A stretch of 49,358 nucleotides of DNA from Candidatus Auribacterota bacterium (GTDB taxonomy: Bacteria > Auribacterota > Ancaeobacteria > Ancaeobacterales > Ancaeobacteraceae). Location: positions 1 to 49,358 of the forward strand of contig JAKLEM010000012.1 of assembly GCA_022711655.1 (NCBI GenBank), read 5' to 3'. Under the pieces are notes generated by a model. That model did no database searches and was not told the origin of the DNA. It saw only the letters and a program-made list of their open reading frames with translations. Made by a program: the position numbers and the translations under genes. Shown piece after piece: positions 23,487-30,845 of the stretch; positions within the stretch are counted from its first letter, which is position 1, and each line of letters opens with the position of its first letter.

Positions 23487-24581
23487 ATGAAAAAATTTAT
23501 CTTTTTCCTTCTTATAGTCGGGGTCGCCGCGGGGTCGGCATATGTTTACCGAGACAAACTCCCTTTCCCTCTGACCCAGCAATCACTATCGCCCGAGATC
23601 AAACAGCTCCGCGACATGATCGCGCTCGACCCTGACAACCCCGATCTGCACAACAACATCGGGATCGCCTATTTTCAGGAAGGCAGGCTCAGGGACGCTC
23701 TTGCGTCGTTCGAGAGGGTCATCCAGCTCGATCCGCAATACGCCGAAGCGTATTATAACCTCGGCGCAGTGTACGGGAACATAGGGCGACACGACGACGC
23801 CATCGCGCAGTACGAGAACGCGATCGCCCTGCAGTCCGGACAGGCGGACACGCTGAACAACCTCGGCCTTGCGCTTTTTCAGAAGGGCGAAGACGCCGCC
23901 GCTCTCAATAAATTTAACGAAGCGCTCAGACTGAACCCGCTCTTGACCGCCGCGCGCAACAATATCGCGCTGGTACATATCAAGCAGGGAGACTTCGACG
24001 CCGCGATCGCCGAGCTGCTCGACACGATCAGGGCGGCGCCCGCAAACCCGGAAGCGTACTACAACCTCGGCGCGGCCTATCACAAGAAGGGAAAGATCGA
24101 ACACGCCGTCAACGCATACAAGAAGACGCTCGAGCTCAAGCCTGACTTCGCCATGGCGAACTACGGGCTGGCGAAGATCTACTACGAAGTCGAGAAGAAC
24201 AAAGACAAGGCGTTGGTCTATTTCCGTAATTATCTGTCGGCCTTCCCCAACGACCGCGAAGTGCGCGCCCTCGTCGCCCAGATCAAGGACTCCGCGTTCG
24301 GCGGCGGCCAGGACCTCAAGCAGTCCGCGCCCTCGCAGGGATACGTTCCGGCCGCACCGGCCGCGCAGCCTCCGCCACCCGACGTGCCGGTGATCAACGT
24401 GCCTGTTCCGCACGCAACGCCCGCGGCGCAGGAACAGTCCGGGCTGCAGGAACGGGAGTTCGACGTCAACAACGACGGAAAAGTCGATATGTGGCTGTAT
24501 TACGACGCCAGCAATAAACCGGTAAAGAAAAAACAGGACACGAACTTCGACGGAACGCCGGATAAAGAAGAGAACCTGTGA
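23487..24581 (+). CDS. TPR protein with C-terminal EF-hand-like calcium loops
   Basis: This 364-residue protein starts MKKFIFFLLIVGVAAGSAYV, a signal anchor or signal peptide. It carries about seven TPR units at 35-270 (for example NPDLHNNIGIAYFQEGRLRD and AEAYYNLGAVYGNIGRHDDA). A Pro/Ala-rich linker (about 290-325) leads to two short calcium-loop motifs, DVNNDGKVD and DTNFDGTPD, separated by an aromatic MWLYYDAS segment. That tail is seen in exported proteins of several Gram-negative phyla. It probably acts as an envelope scaffold; the substrate is unknown. It is divergent from another TPR gene, and a glycosyltransferase gene follows 64 nt downstream. Confidence 0.85.
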   Translation: MKKFIFFLLIVGVAAGSAYVYRDKLPFPLTQQSLSPEIKQLRDMIALDPDNPDLHNNIGIAYFQEGRLRDALASFERVIQLDPQYAEAYYNLGAVYGNIGRHDDAIAQYENAIALQSGQADTLNNLGLALFQKGEDAAALNKFNEALRLNPLLTAARNNIALVHIKQGDFDAAIAELLDTIRAAPANPEAYYNLGAAYHKKGKIEHAVNAYKKTLELKPDFAMANYGLAKIYYEVEKNKDKALVYFRNYLSAFPNDREVRALVAQIKDSAFGGGQDLKQSAPSQGYVPAAPAAQPPPPDVPVINVPVPHATPAAQEQSGLQEREFDVNNDGKVDMWLYYDASNKPVKKKQDTNFDGTPDKEENL

Positions 24582-24645
24582 CGGAATGCCGGCGCATGAT
24601 TTCTGACACTCCGGCCCATGCATCTCCAGACGGACCGATAGACGC

Positions 24646-25773
24646 ATGAAGGTTGTCATTGCCACTGCCTCTCGCATACACCCTCCGGCAAGCTGCCCCG
24701 CTGCGCGGGTGCACGCGATCGCCGCGTATTGCGCCCGGAACGGCTTCGAGACAATCGTCCTTTCTCCCTACCAGCAGCTCGATCCGCTGGAGCTTGAATG
24801 GCAACGACGGAAATTCGACAGCGCGTTCTACACGCACAACCGCCGGTTTCACCGCATCTGGAACTTTTCATTCCTGGCGGCGCTCGCCCGTCAGGTCCGT
24901 CGCCGCAACACCTGCGTCATCGTCGAGCATCCCGGCCTCGGGGCAATGGTCCATTTCCTGTCGCGGATACTCAGGTTCCCGTACATCCTCGACGAGCATA
25001 CGATCCGCTTTACCAGCCTCAAGCTGCGCGGAAAGGAGTTTGCCGCCAAACTGTTCTACCCCGTCGAAAAGTTTCTCTGGCGAAAGGCCGCCGCGGTCCT
25101 CGTCGTCGCGCATCATGAAGGGCTGCTGATCAAGGCCCGCACGGGAAAAGAGCCGCTGCTCGTACCCAATGGCGTCGACATCGACCGCTTCGCTCCGCGG
25201 GAAAAGGACCGCGACCTGCTCGCCCACCTCGGTCTGGCGCAATGCAAGATCGTCCTGTTCTCGGGCAATTTCGACCTCCCTCTCAACGCCAGGGCGGCGG
25301 CCGTGATCAACGACGTGATCGCGCCGAAGGTGTACGAAAAGCGTGACGATGTCCGGTTCGTGCTGGTCGGCAAGAACCCGCCGCATCTCAATTACCACCC
25401 GTCCGTCATGGCGACGGGGTATGTGCGCGACAAAGAGACGTATATCGGCGTCGCCGACCTGGTCATCGCGCCGTTCGAAGGGTATGTCGGAACGAGACCT
25501 GTTATCCTCGAGGCGATGGCGTCCGGCAAGACCGTCATCTCATCCTTTCTCGGCGCAAAAGGGCTGGCCGTCGAGAACGGCAGGGAAATCGTCCTGTGCG
25601 CGATCAACGACTTTCCCGCCCGTATCTGCGCTCATCTCGACGGCGCCGCTTCGGGCGCTATGCCGCCGGCGGCCCGCGTCAAAGCGCTCGATTATGACTG
25701 GGAACTGATACTCAACCCGCTCAAGAAATTCCTGAACGGCGGCGGCGACGACGCCGGATCGAAGAAAACGTAA
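24646..25773 (+). CDS. glycosyltransferase family 4-like protein
   Basis: This 375-residue GT-B fold protein has an N-terminal Rossmann half starting MKVVIATASRIHPPASCPAA, with EHPGLGAMVHFLSRIL near 100. The C-terminal half contains LLVPNGVDIDRFAP, ILFSGNFDLPLNARAA, VRFVLVGKNPP and the nucleotide-sugar segment YIGVADLVIAPFEGYVGTRPV, followed by LEAMASGKTVI (E-x7-E-like region). The donor and acceptor cannot be told from sequence. It lacks transmembrane segments. The next gene (DUF2062) begins 5 nt after its stop, so the two are cotranscribed; a role in cell-surface glycan synthesis is the natural guess. Confidence 0.82.
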   Translation: MKVVIATASRIHPPASCPAARVHAIAAYCARNGFETIVLSPYQQLDPLELEWQRRKFDSAFYTHNRRFHRIWNFSFLAALARQVRRRNTCVIVEHPGLGAMVHFLSRILRFPYILDEHTIRFTSLKLRGKEFAAKLFYPVEKFLWRKAAAVLVVAHHEGLLIKARTGKEPLLVPNGVDIDRFAPREKDRDLLAHLGLAQCKIVLFSGNFDLPLNARAAAVINDVIAPKVYEKRDDVRFVLVGKNPPHLNYHPSVMATGYVRDKETYIGVADLVIAPFEGYVGTRPVILEAMASGKTVISSFLGAKGLAVENGREIVLCAINDFPARICAHLDGAASGAMPPAARVKALDYDWELILNPLKKFLNGGGDDAGSKKT

Positions 25774-25778
25774 GGACG

Positions 25779-26252
25779 ATGCGTCATTTTTCCCTGAAAG
25801 CGATACCGCGCCTCTGCACAAAAATGCTTCATGAAAACTCCACGCCGGAGGAGATCGGCCTCGGGGCGGCCGTCGGCGTCATGATCGGCCTGTCGCCGTT
25901 TTACGGTCTCCATACGGTCATCGCGCTCGTCGCGGCGATCCTGGTCCGCAAGGCCAATAAGATCGCCATCCTGATAGGCATCCAGATCTCGCTCCCGCCT
26001 CTCATGCCGCTCATCTATTTCGCCGAATACAAGATCGGGAAGGTGCTCCTGCTGTCCGACGGATCGTACGCCGAACGTTTCAACGACACCGACCTGTCGC
26101 TCTTCTCCCAGTTCAACACCAGGTTCTGGGCGCTGCTCGCCGGCAGCTTCGTCGCCGGCATGATCCTCTCTGCGCTGACCTACTTCCTGACCGTCTGGTT
26201 GGTCCGGCGTTACCGTGCCCGGCGGTGCTCCCCCGCCCCGGCAACGCTCTGA
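25779..26252 (+). CDS. DUF2062 membrane protein
   Basis: This 157-residue protein resembles the DUF2062 family. It has a short basic start, NSTPEEIGLGAAVGVMIGLSPFYGLHTVIA (residues 20-49 in outline), two hydrophobic hairpins (VALVAAILVRKANKIAILIG, then LPPLMPLIYFAEYKIG) and a final helix ALLAGSFVAGMILSALTYFL. The G-P-F-Y-G-L-H-T segment is characteristic of the family. The function is not established. Such genes are often found beside glycosyltransferase genes, as here. AAGGACG precedes the ATG. Confidence 0.8.
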   Translation: MRHFSLKAIPRLCTKMLHENSTPEEIGLGAAVGVMIGLSPFYGLHTVIALVAAILVRKANKIAILIGIQISLPPLMPLIYFAEYKIGKVLLLSDGSYAERFNDTDLSLFSQFNTRFWALLAGSFVAGMILSALTYFLTVWLVRRYRARRCSPAPATL

Positions 26253-26319
26253 TAAAACCCGATCACAAACTCGTCCGCCCGTCGGAAAAACCGCTCCCAG
26301 ACGCCACACGAAAATAGTA

Positions 26320-26348
26320 TTGACATTATTTTTAATTGACCGTATAAA
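26320..26348 (+). promoter_or_regulatory. consensus sigma-70 promoter of Cys-rich protein / arginine decarboxylase operon
   Basis: TTGACA (26320-26325), 17 nt, TATAAA (26343-26348). The -35 is perfect and the -10 matches at five of six positions. The predicted start near 26355 lies after an upstream in-frame ATG at 26348, so translation must begin at ATG 26378, which has GGAGG 8 nt before it. Confidence 0.85.
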
Positions 26349-26377
26349 TGCTCTCAAATTTTTCGGAGGTGCATGGT

Positions 26378-26578
26378 ATGTGCTGTCATTATTGCGACTA
26401 TTGCGAAGACTGCGAAGAATACAGCGCGAATAACGAGGACTGCTGCCCCAGCTGCCAGGACTATGAAGAATGCCCCTTCAGGCAGGGCGGCATCAATCCC
26501 GATTACCGTGATGACAACGACGAAGAGATAGATGACGATATCGAGCGGCATGAAGAGGACGAGGAAGAAGACATCTGA
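26378..26578 (+). CDS. small acidic cysteine-rich protein
   Basis: This 66-residue protein has ten cysteines in its first 33 residues (CC-x2-C-x2-C-x2-C, then CC-x2-C and a final C) and an extremely acidic C-terminal half (about 20 Asp/Glu in the last 30). No signal peptide is seen. The cysteine spacing suggests binding of zinc, copper or an iron-sulphur cluster; I do not recognise the family. GGAGG precedes the ATG by 8 nt and a near-perfect sigma-70 promoter lies just upstream. The arginine decarboxylase gene follows 36 nt downstream with no terminator between, so the two share an mRNA. Confidence 0.75.
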   Translation: MCCHYCDYCEDCEEYSANNEDCCPSCQDYEECPFRQGGINPDYRDDNDEEIDDDIERHEEDEEEDI

Positions 26579-26614
26579 CGGGTTTCGCGGCGCCACAACA
26601 ACAAAAGGATAGAT

Positions 26615-27163
26615 ATGCTCACACAGCTTGTCCCCAAAAGAGTGTTCCTCACAAAAGGCGTCGGGACCCACAAGGAAGAACTGCGCAGCTTCGAGCTGGC
26701 ACTGCGCGACGCGGGGATTGAGAAATGCAACCTCGTCACCGTTTCGAGCATCCTCCCGCCGCACTGCAAGATGATCCCCAAGAGCAAGGGCCTCAAGGAG
26801 ATCTATCCGGGGATGATAACCTTCACCGTCCTCAGCAAATGCACCAGCAACGAGCCCTACCGGCTCGTTTCGGCGTCGGTCGGCGTCGCGATCCCCTCGG
26901 AGCGCGCGCAGTACGGGTACCTGAGCGAGCACCACGCGTACGGGCAGACGGAAAAGATATCGGGAGACTACGCAGAAGACCTCGCCGCCTCCATGCTCGC
27001 CTCAACGCTCGGCATCGAATTCGACGAGAGCAAGAGCTGGGACGAGAAAGAGGAAGTATACCGGATCAGCGACAAGATCGTAAAGACCGCGAACATCACC
27101 CAATCAGCGATCGTGAAAAAAGGGTACACGACCGTCCTGGCGGCAGCGGTATTCCTTTTTTAA
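26615..27163 (+). CDS. pdaD: pyruvoyl-dependent arginine decarboxylase
   Basis: This 182-residue proenzyme is of the PvlArgDC family. It contains the self-cleavage site VTVSS-ILPP, with Ser44-Ser45 as the expected cleavage pair; the second serine becomes the pyruvoyl group. [20 protein letters not shown] and the glutamate-containing EHHAYGQTE segment, then [16 protein letters not shown], complete the fold. It converts arginine to agmatine, the first step of one polyamine route. This non-PLP enzyme is typical of archaea and of some anaerobic and PVC-type bacteria. It is cotranscribed with a small Cys-rich protein and ends at a strong terminator. Confidence 0.92.
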   Translation: MLTQLVPKRVFLTKGVGTHKEELRSFELALRDAGIEKCNLVTVSSILPPHCKMIPKSKGLKEIYPGMITFTVLSKCTSNEPYRLVSASVGVAIPSERAQYGYLSEHHAYGQTEKISGDYAEDLAASMLASTLGIEFDESKSWDEKEEVYRISDKIVKTANITQSAIVKKGYTTVLAAAVFLF

Positions 27164-27226
27164 TACAAAAGAAAGCGCCCGATGATCCGTGTCATCAACA
27201 CGTTCATCGGGCGCTTTCTTTTGTAT
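27163..27226. terminator. bidirectional terminator between pdaD and debranching enzyme gene
   Basis: A perfect 23-bp stem pairs 27163-27185 with 27204-27226. A/T-rich ends (ATACAAAAGAAAG / CTTTCTTTTGTAT) supply a T-tract on both strands, and a GTG/CAC mini-stem lies in the loop. It sits between convergent genes and overlaps the last base of the pdaD stop region. Confidence 0.92.
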
Positions 27227-27235
27227 ACATGAGGA

Positions 27236-29251
27236 TCAGAACCGCTTCGTGATCTGCGGCGATTCGTCCTTCTTACGCTCCGCCTCGATGCCGATCTGGG
27301 TCTCGAAACACGCGCGCATAACCTCTCCGACGCTGAAGGCCTGCGATATGCAGCCCCGGGGATGAAACGGCGGATTACCGTCGAATATCTCCGAAACCGA
27401 CCCCAATCCAGCCTGTCTTGTATGGTCGATGAGCGGCGCGAGCACTTTGGCGCATGCGTCCGCCGTCTCTTTCGAGCTGCCGTTCACCTTCAGATACGCG
27501 TCGACGTACGGGCCGATCAGCCACGCCCAGACCGTCCCCTGGTGGTATGCGCTGTCGCGGGCTTCGACGGCGCCTCGATAGGTGCCGTGATATCTCGGGT
27601 CTTTCGGCGACAGCGTCCGCAGCCCGTACGGTGTCAGCAGCTCCTCGTCTATTTTCGCCAAGACCTGCTTCTCCATCGCCTTGGTCAGGACGCCGTAAGG
27701 CAGGCTGACGGCAAATACCTGGTTGGGACGCATCGAGGAGTCCCTGGTCTTGCCGTCGACATAGTCATAGAGGTAGCCGCCTTCCTCGAACCAGAAGACT
27801 TTCTGGAAACTCTTCTTCGTCTTTTCCGCGCGCTTGAGGTAGGCGTCCTCTTCCTTGCCCATGCCGAGACGCCCCGCGACGTCCGCCATGACGCGGAGCG
27901 CGTTGTACCACAGCGCGTTCACTTCGACGACCTTGCCCTCGCGCCGGATCAGCGGCGCATCGCCGATGCGGACATCCATCCAGGTGATCGGTATGTCGCC
28001 GTTCGAGAAGGTGATGAGGCCGTCGGCGTCCTCGCGGATGCCGAAGCGGGTCCCCGCCGTGTAATGGTGCATGATCTTCGTCAGCGCGGTGAGCAGTTCC
28101 CGCTCGACGAAAGCGATGTCGCCGGTATATTGCAGGTATTTGTGGACGGCATAGAAAAACCATAACGCCGCATCCACCGAGTTATACTCGGGCTCGTTGC
28201 GGTCCTCGCTGAACCGGTTGGGCAGCATCCCCTCGCTCGCGTACGACGCGATCGTCGACAGCAGCGAGCGCGCGGTATCGAACCGCTTCGTCGACAGGGT
28301 GAGGCCCGTCAGCGATATCAGCGCGTCGCGCCCCCAGACGCTGAACCAGTGGTACCCCGCCGCGATGACGCGCAGCCCCTTCCGCGGCCCGTCACAGACG
28401 AAGGAATCGGCGGCGATGACGAGCGGGTCGAGCGCGTTATTGCCGAAGGAGACGTCGCGCAGGAGCTTGCTTCTGCGGCTGATCTCTTTCTGCATCAGCT
28501 CGACGGTATCGATCTCTTCGTACGACTCGGTCGACGCCACGAAGACGCAGTTGTCGCCGTCGTCGACGTTATAGACGAAATAGCCGGGGTTGTAGAGCAT
28601 TTCGTGGCAGTCGAACCCGCGGTACGCCTCCTCCTGATACTCCATGTTCTTATAATAGTATTTCGACTCGTTGAACGAGGCGGCGTTATGATACAGAAAG
28701 AGGGGCGGAAAATGCGAGCGGGGCGTCAGCCTGATCGCCCCTTCGTAGACGTCACAGTCGCAGCGGAGCCCTTCCTCGTAGAGGGTCAATCCATGATAAT
28801 CCCTGAAGTTGACCAGCGGCCGGACCGACAGCAAAACCTCCTCGGAGCCGGCGTAAATGTTATAACTCAGGATGGTCGTGTTCGACCCGTGCACCATCAT
28901 CACCGACTTCTCGACGGTCACCCCTTTGACCTCATAGATGAACTTGGGGAAGGGGGTCAACCGGAACTCCTTGAGGTACATGTTGCCTTCCGGGAAGATC
29001 GCGTTCGGGTACTGGTTGCAGGAGAGATCGTATTTAACCCCGTCGATCGCAATGGTTTCCTCGACCTTCGCGAGAAGCATCACGCGCGCGGCGGGCGGCT
29101 GCGTCGCGGCGACAAGCAGTCCATGATACCTGCGGGTATTCGCGCCGATGATCGTCGACGAAGCGTAGCCGCCGATGCCGTTCGACTCCACCCACTCATA
29201 CTGCGTGGCGTTATTGAAATCTCGGCACACATCTTTTTTGAAGTGTATCAT
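27236..29251 (-). CDS. glycogen debranching enzyme (amylo-alpha-1,6-glucosidase type)
   Basis: This 671-residue enzyme resembles bacterial/archaeal GDE. The N-terminal beta domain (about 1-265) begins MIHFKKDVCRDFNNATQYEW and includes ESNGIGGYASSTIIGANTRRYHGLL, the typical opening. The C-terminal (alpha/alpha)6 barrel contains GYHWFSVWGRDALISLTGL, NSVDAALWFFYAV, NALWYNALRVM and RDSAYHQGTVWAWLIGPYVDA, where catalytic acids of the family reside. It hydrolyses alpha-1,6 branches in glycogen. I chose ATG 29251, preceded by AAAGGA; longer starts extend into non-coding sequence. Its gene is monocistronic, ending at the shared terminator. Confidence 0.9.
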   Translation of the reverse strand: MIHFKKDVCRDFNNATQYEWVESNGIGGYASSTIIGANTRRYHGLLVAATQPPAARVMLLAKVEETIAIDGVKYDLSCNQYPNAIFPEGNMYLKEFRLTPFPKFIYEVKGVTVEKSVMMVHGSNTTILSYNIYAGSEEVLLSVRPLVNFRDYHGLTLYEEGLRCDCDVYEGAIRLTPRSHFPPLFLYHNAASFNESKYYYKNMEYQEEAYRGFDCHEMLYNPGYFVYNVDDGDNCVFVASTESYEEIDTVELMQKEISRRSKLLRDVSFGNNALDPLVIAADSFVCDGPRKGLRVIAAGYHWFSVWGRDALISLTGLTLSTKRFDTARSLLSTIASYASEGMLPNRFSEDRNEPEYNSVDAALWFFYAVHKYLQYTGDIAFVERELLTALTKIMHHYTAGTRFGIREDADGLITFSNGDIPITWMDVRIGDAPLIRREGKVVEVNALWYNALRVMADVAGRLGMGKEEDAYLKRAEKTKKSFQKVFWFEEGGYLYDYVDGKTRDSSMRPNQVFAVSLPYGVLTKAMEKQVLAKIDEELLTPYGLRTLSPKDPRYHGTYRGAVEARDSAYHQGTVWAWLIGPYVDAYLKVNGSSKETADACAKVLAPLIDHTRQAGLGSVSEIFDGNPPFHPRGCISQAFSVGEVMRACFETQIGIEAERKKDESPQITKRF

Positions 29252-29303
29252 ACCGTTAATTCCTTTCATATCTATGATACCCCACCCGACCCCGGATGTC
29301 AAA

Positions 29304-29425
29304 ATAAAGTGCAGTGCCGGGGCGGCGAGGGTTGTCGCCGAGCACGATTTCCCTGCTGGAGGGAGATCGTGCGGTACCGGTAGGCATCCTCGAACCGCCC
29401 GCCCCCGGCCGGAATTCGATAATTC
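29304..29425. repeat. partial structured repeat related to type 2 elements
   Basis: GCACGATTTCCCT (29342-29354) pairs with AGGGAGATCGTGC (29360-29372) with one T-G wobble. It matches stem C of the type 2 elements in position and loop (GCTGG) and is preceded by TTGTCGCC as in copy 1. Outer arms are poorly preserved, with a GC-rich partial match around 29312-29327 and 29388-29411. It lies between divergent genes, within a 224-nt non-coding gap in which I see no good promoter. Confidence 0.65.
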
Positions 29426-29475
29426 AGTGAAAGTTATTGCTATTTCAAATCGATTATGCTAACTATATTCTCCTT

Positions 29476-30816
29476 ATGGGAAACCATGTCAAAAAACACA
29501 GCTTAGTGAACGTCTCGGAGCCGAACCTTTTTAGGGAGATGTTCCCCTATCACGATATCCCGAAGCTGGTCTTCGAGAGCGTTTCCGTTCCGGTGAACGT
29601 ACCCGACAACATCTGGATAACCGACACGACCTTTCGCGACGGGCAGCAGTCCCGGCCGCCGTACACCGTCGAGCAGATCGTCGACATTTTCGGCCTGCTC
29701 CATCGGCTGAGCGGGCCGAAAGGCATCATCCGGCAGACCGAGTTCTTCCTGTACAGCACAAAGGACAAGGAAGCGGTAAAGCAGTGCCAGGCGAAGGGGT
29801 ACGAGTTCCCCGAGATCACCGGCTGGATCAGGGCGGTCAAGAGCGACTTCCAGCTCGTCAAGGAGATGGGGCTCAAAGAGACCGGCATCCTGACATCGGC
29901 ATCGGATTACCACATCTACCTGAAACTCAAGAGCGACCGCAAGAAAGCGATGGAGAGTTACCTCGACATCGTCAAAGCGGCGCTGGACATCGGCATCGTG
30001 CCGCGCTGCCACCTCGAGGACATCACGCGGGCCGACTTCTACGGTTTCGTGATCCCCTTCGTGCAGGAGCTCATGGAGCTTTCGGCGAGCTATAAGATCC
30101 CCGTCAAGGTCCGCGCCTGCGACACCATGGGATACGGCGTCCCCTACGAGAATACGGCGCTTCCGCGGAGCGTGCCCCGTCTGATACACGGCCTTATCAA
30201 CGACGGCGGCGTACAGCCGCACCTCCTGGAATGGCACGGCCATAACGACTTTCACAAGGTCCTCGCGAACGCCGCGGCAGCATGGCTGTACGGCTGCTCA
30301 GCCGCCAACGGCACCATACTCGGGTTCGGCGAGCGGACCGGCAACCCGCCCATCGAGGCGTTGATATTTGATTACATATCGATCAAGGGAAACACGGGGA
30401 TAGATACTACGATCATCACCGACATCGCGGAATATTTCACGAAGAAGATCGGGGTCGTGATCCCCCCGAACTACCCGTTCGTCGGCTCCGAGTTCAATGT
30501 CACCCGCGCCGGCATCCACGCAGACGGTATCCTGAAAAACGAGGAGATATACAATATCTTCAATACCACGAAACTGCTCAAGCGGGATATCGGCATCGGG
30601 GTCACCGACAAGTCGGGATCGGCCGGCATCGCCCATTGGATGAACAGCTATATGGGCTTGCAGGGAAAAGATCTGATCGACAAGAACAATCCCGGGGTAC
30701 TCAGGATCAAGAAGTGGATCGACCAGGAATACGAGAACCACCGCACCACGTCGATATCCAACGAAGAGCTGATAGACCTGGCAAAGAAATATCTGCCCGA
30801 ATATTTCAAGCGTTAA
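29476..30816 (+). CDS. Re-citrate synthase-like enzyme of the isopropylmalate/homocitrate synthase family
   Basis: This 446-residue HMGL-type TIM barrel begins its catalytic domain with WITDTTFRDGQQSRPPYTVE (R-D-G-Q motif, metal-binding Asp). It then has RQTEFFLYSTKDKEAV, RCHLEDITRADFYGF, RACDTMGYGVPYEN, the metal-site LEWHGHNDFHK (HxH) and GCSAANGTILGFGERTGNPP. These segments recall Re-type citrate synthases of clostridia and sulphate reducers more than LeuA or NifV, an inference from memory of the family. It would condense acetyl-CoA with oxaloacetate in an anaerobe's incomplete or reversed TCA cycle. ATG 29476 lacks a Shine-Dalgarno; a TTG at 29437 is in frame. Confidence 0.75.
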   Translation: MGNHVKKHSLVNVSEPNLFREMFPYHDIPKLVFESVSVPVNVPDNIWITDTTFRDGQQSRPPYTVEQIVDIFGLLHRLSGPKGIIRQTEFFLYSTKDKEAVKQCQAKGYEFPEITGWIRAVKSDFQLVKEMGLKETGILTSASDYHIYLKLKSDRKKAMESYLDIVKAALDIGIVPRCHLEDITRADFYGFVIPFVQELMELSASYKIPVKVRACDTMGYGVPYENTALPRSVPRLIHGLINDGGVQPHLLEWHGHNDFHKVLANAAAAWLYGCSAANGTILGFGERTGNPPIEALIFDYISIKGNTGIDTTIITDIAEYFTKKIGVVIPPNYPFVGSEFNVTRAGIHADGILKNEEIYNIFNTTKLLKRDIGIGVTDKSGSAGIAHWMNSYMGLQGKDLIDKNNPGVLRIKKWIDQEYENHRTTSISNEELIDLAKKYLPEYFKR

Positions 30817-30845
30817 TCAACCGCGTTGCGCGGTAGCCAGCCGCG

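Noticed and set aside
26348..26377. Earlier ATG for the Cys-rich protein.
   Set aside because: It overlaps the -10 element of the promoter, so the mRNA would start after it; GGAGG precedes the ATG at 26378.
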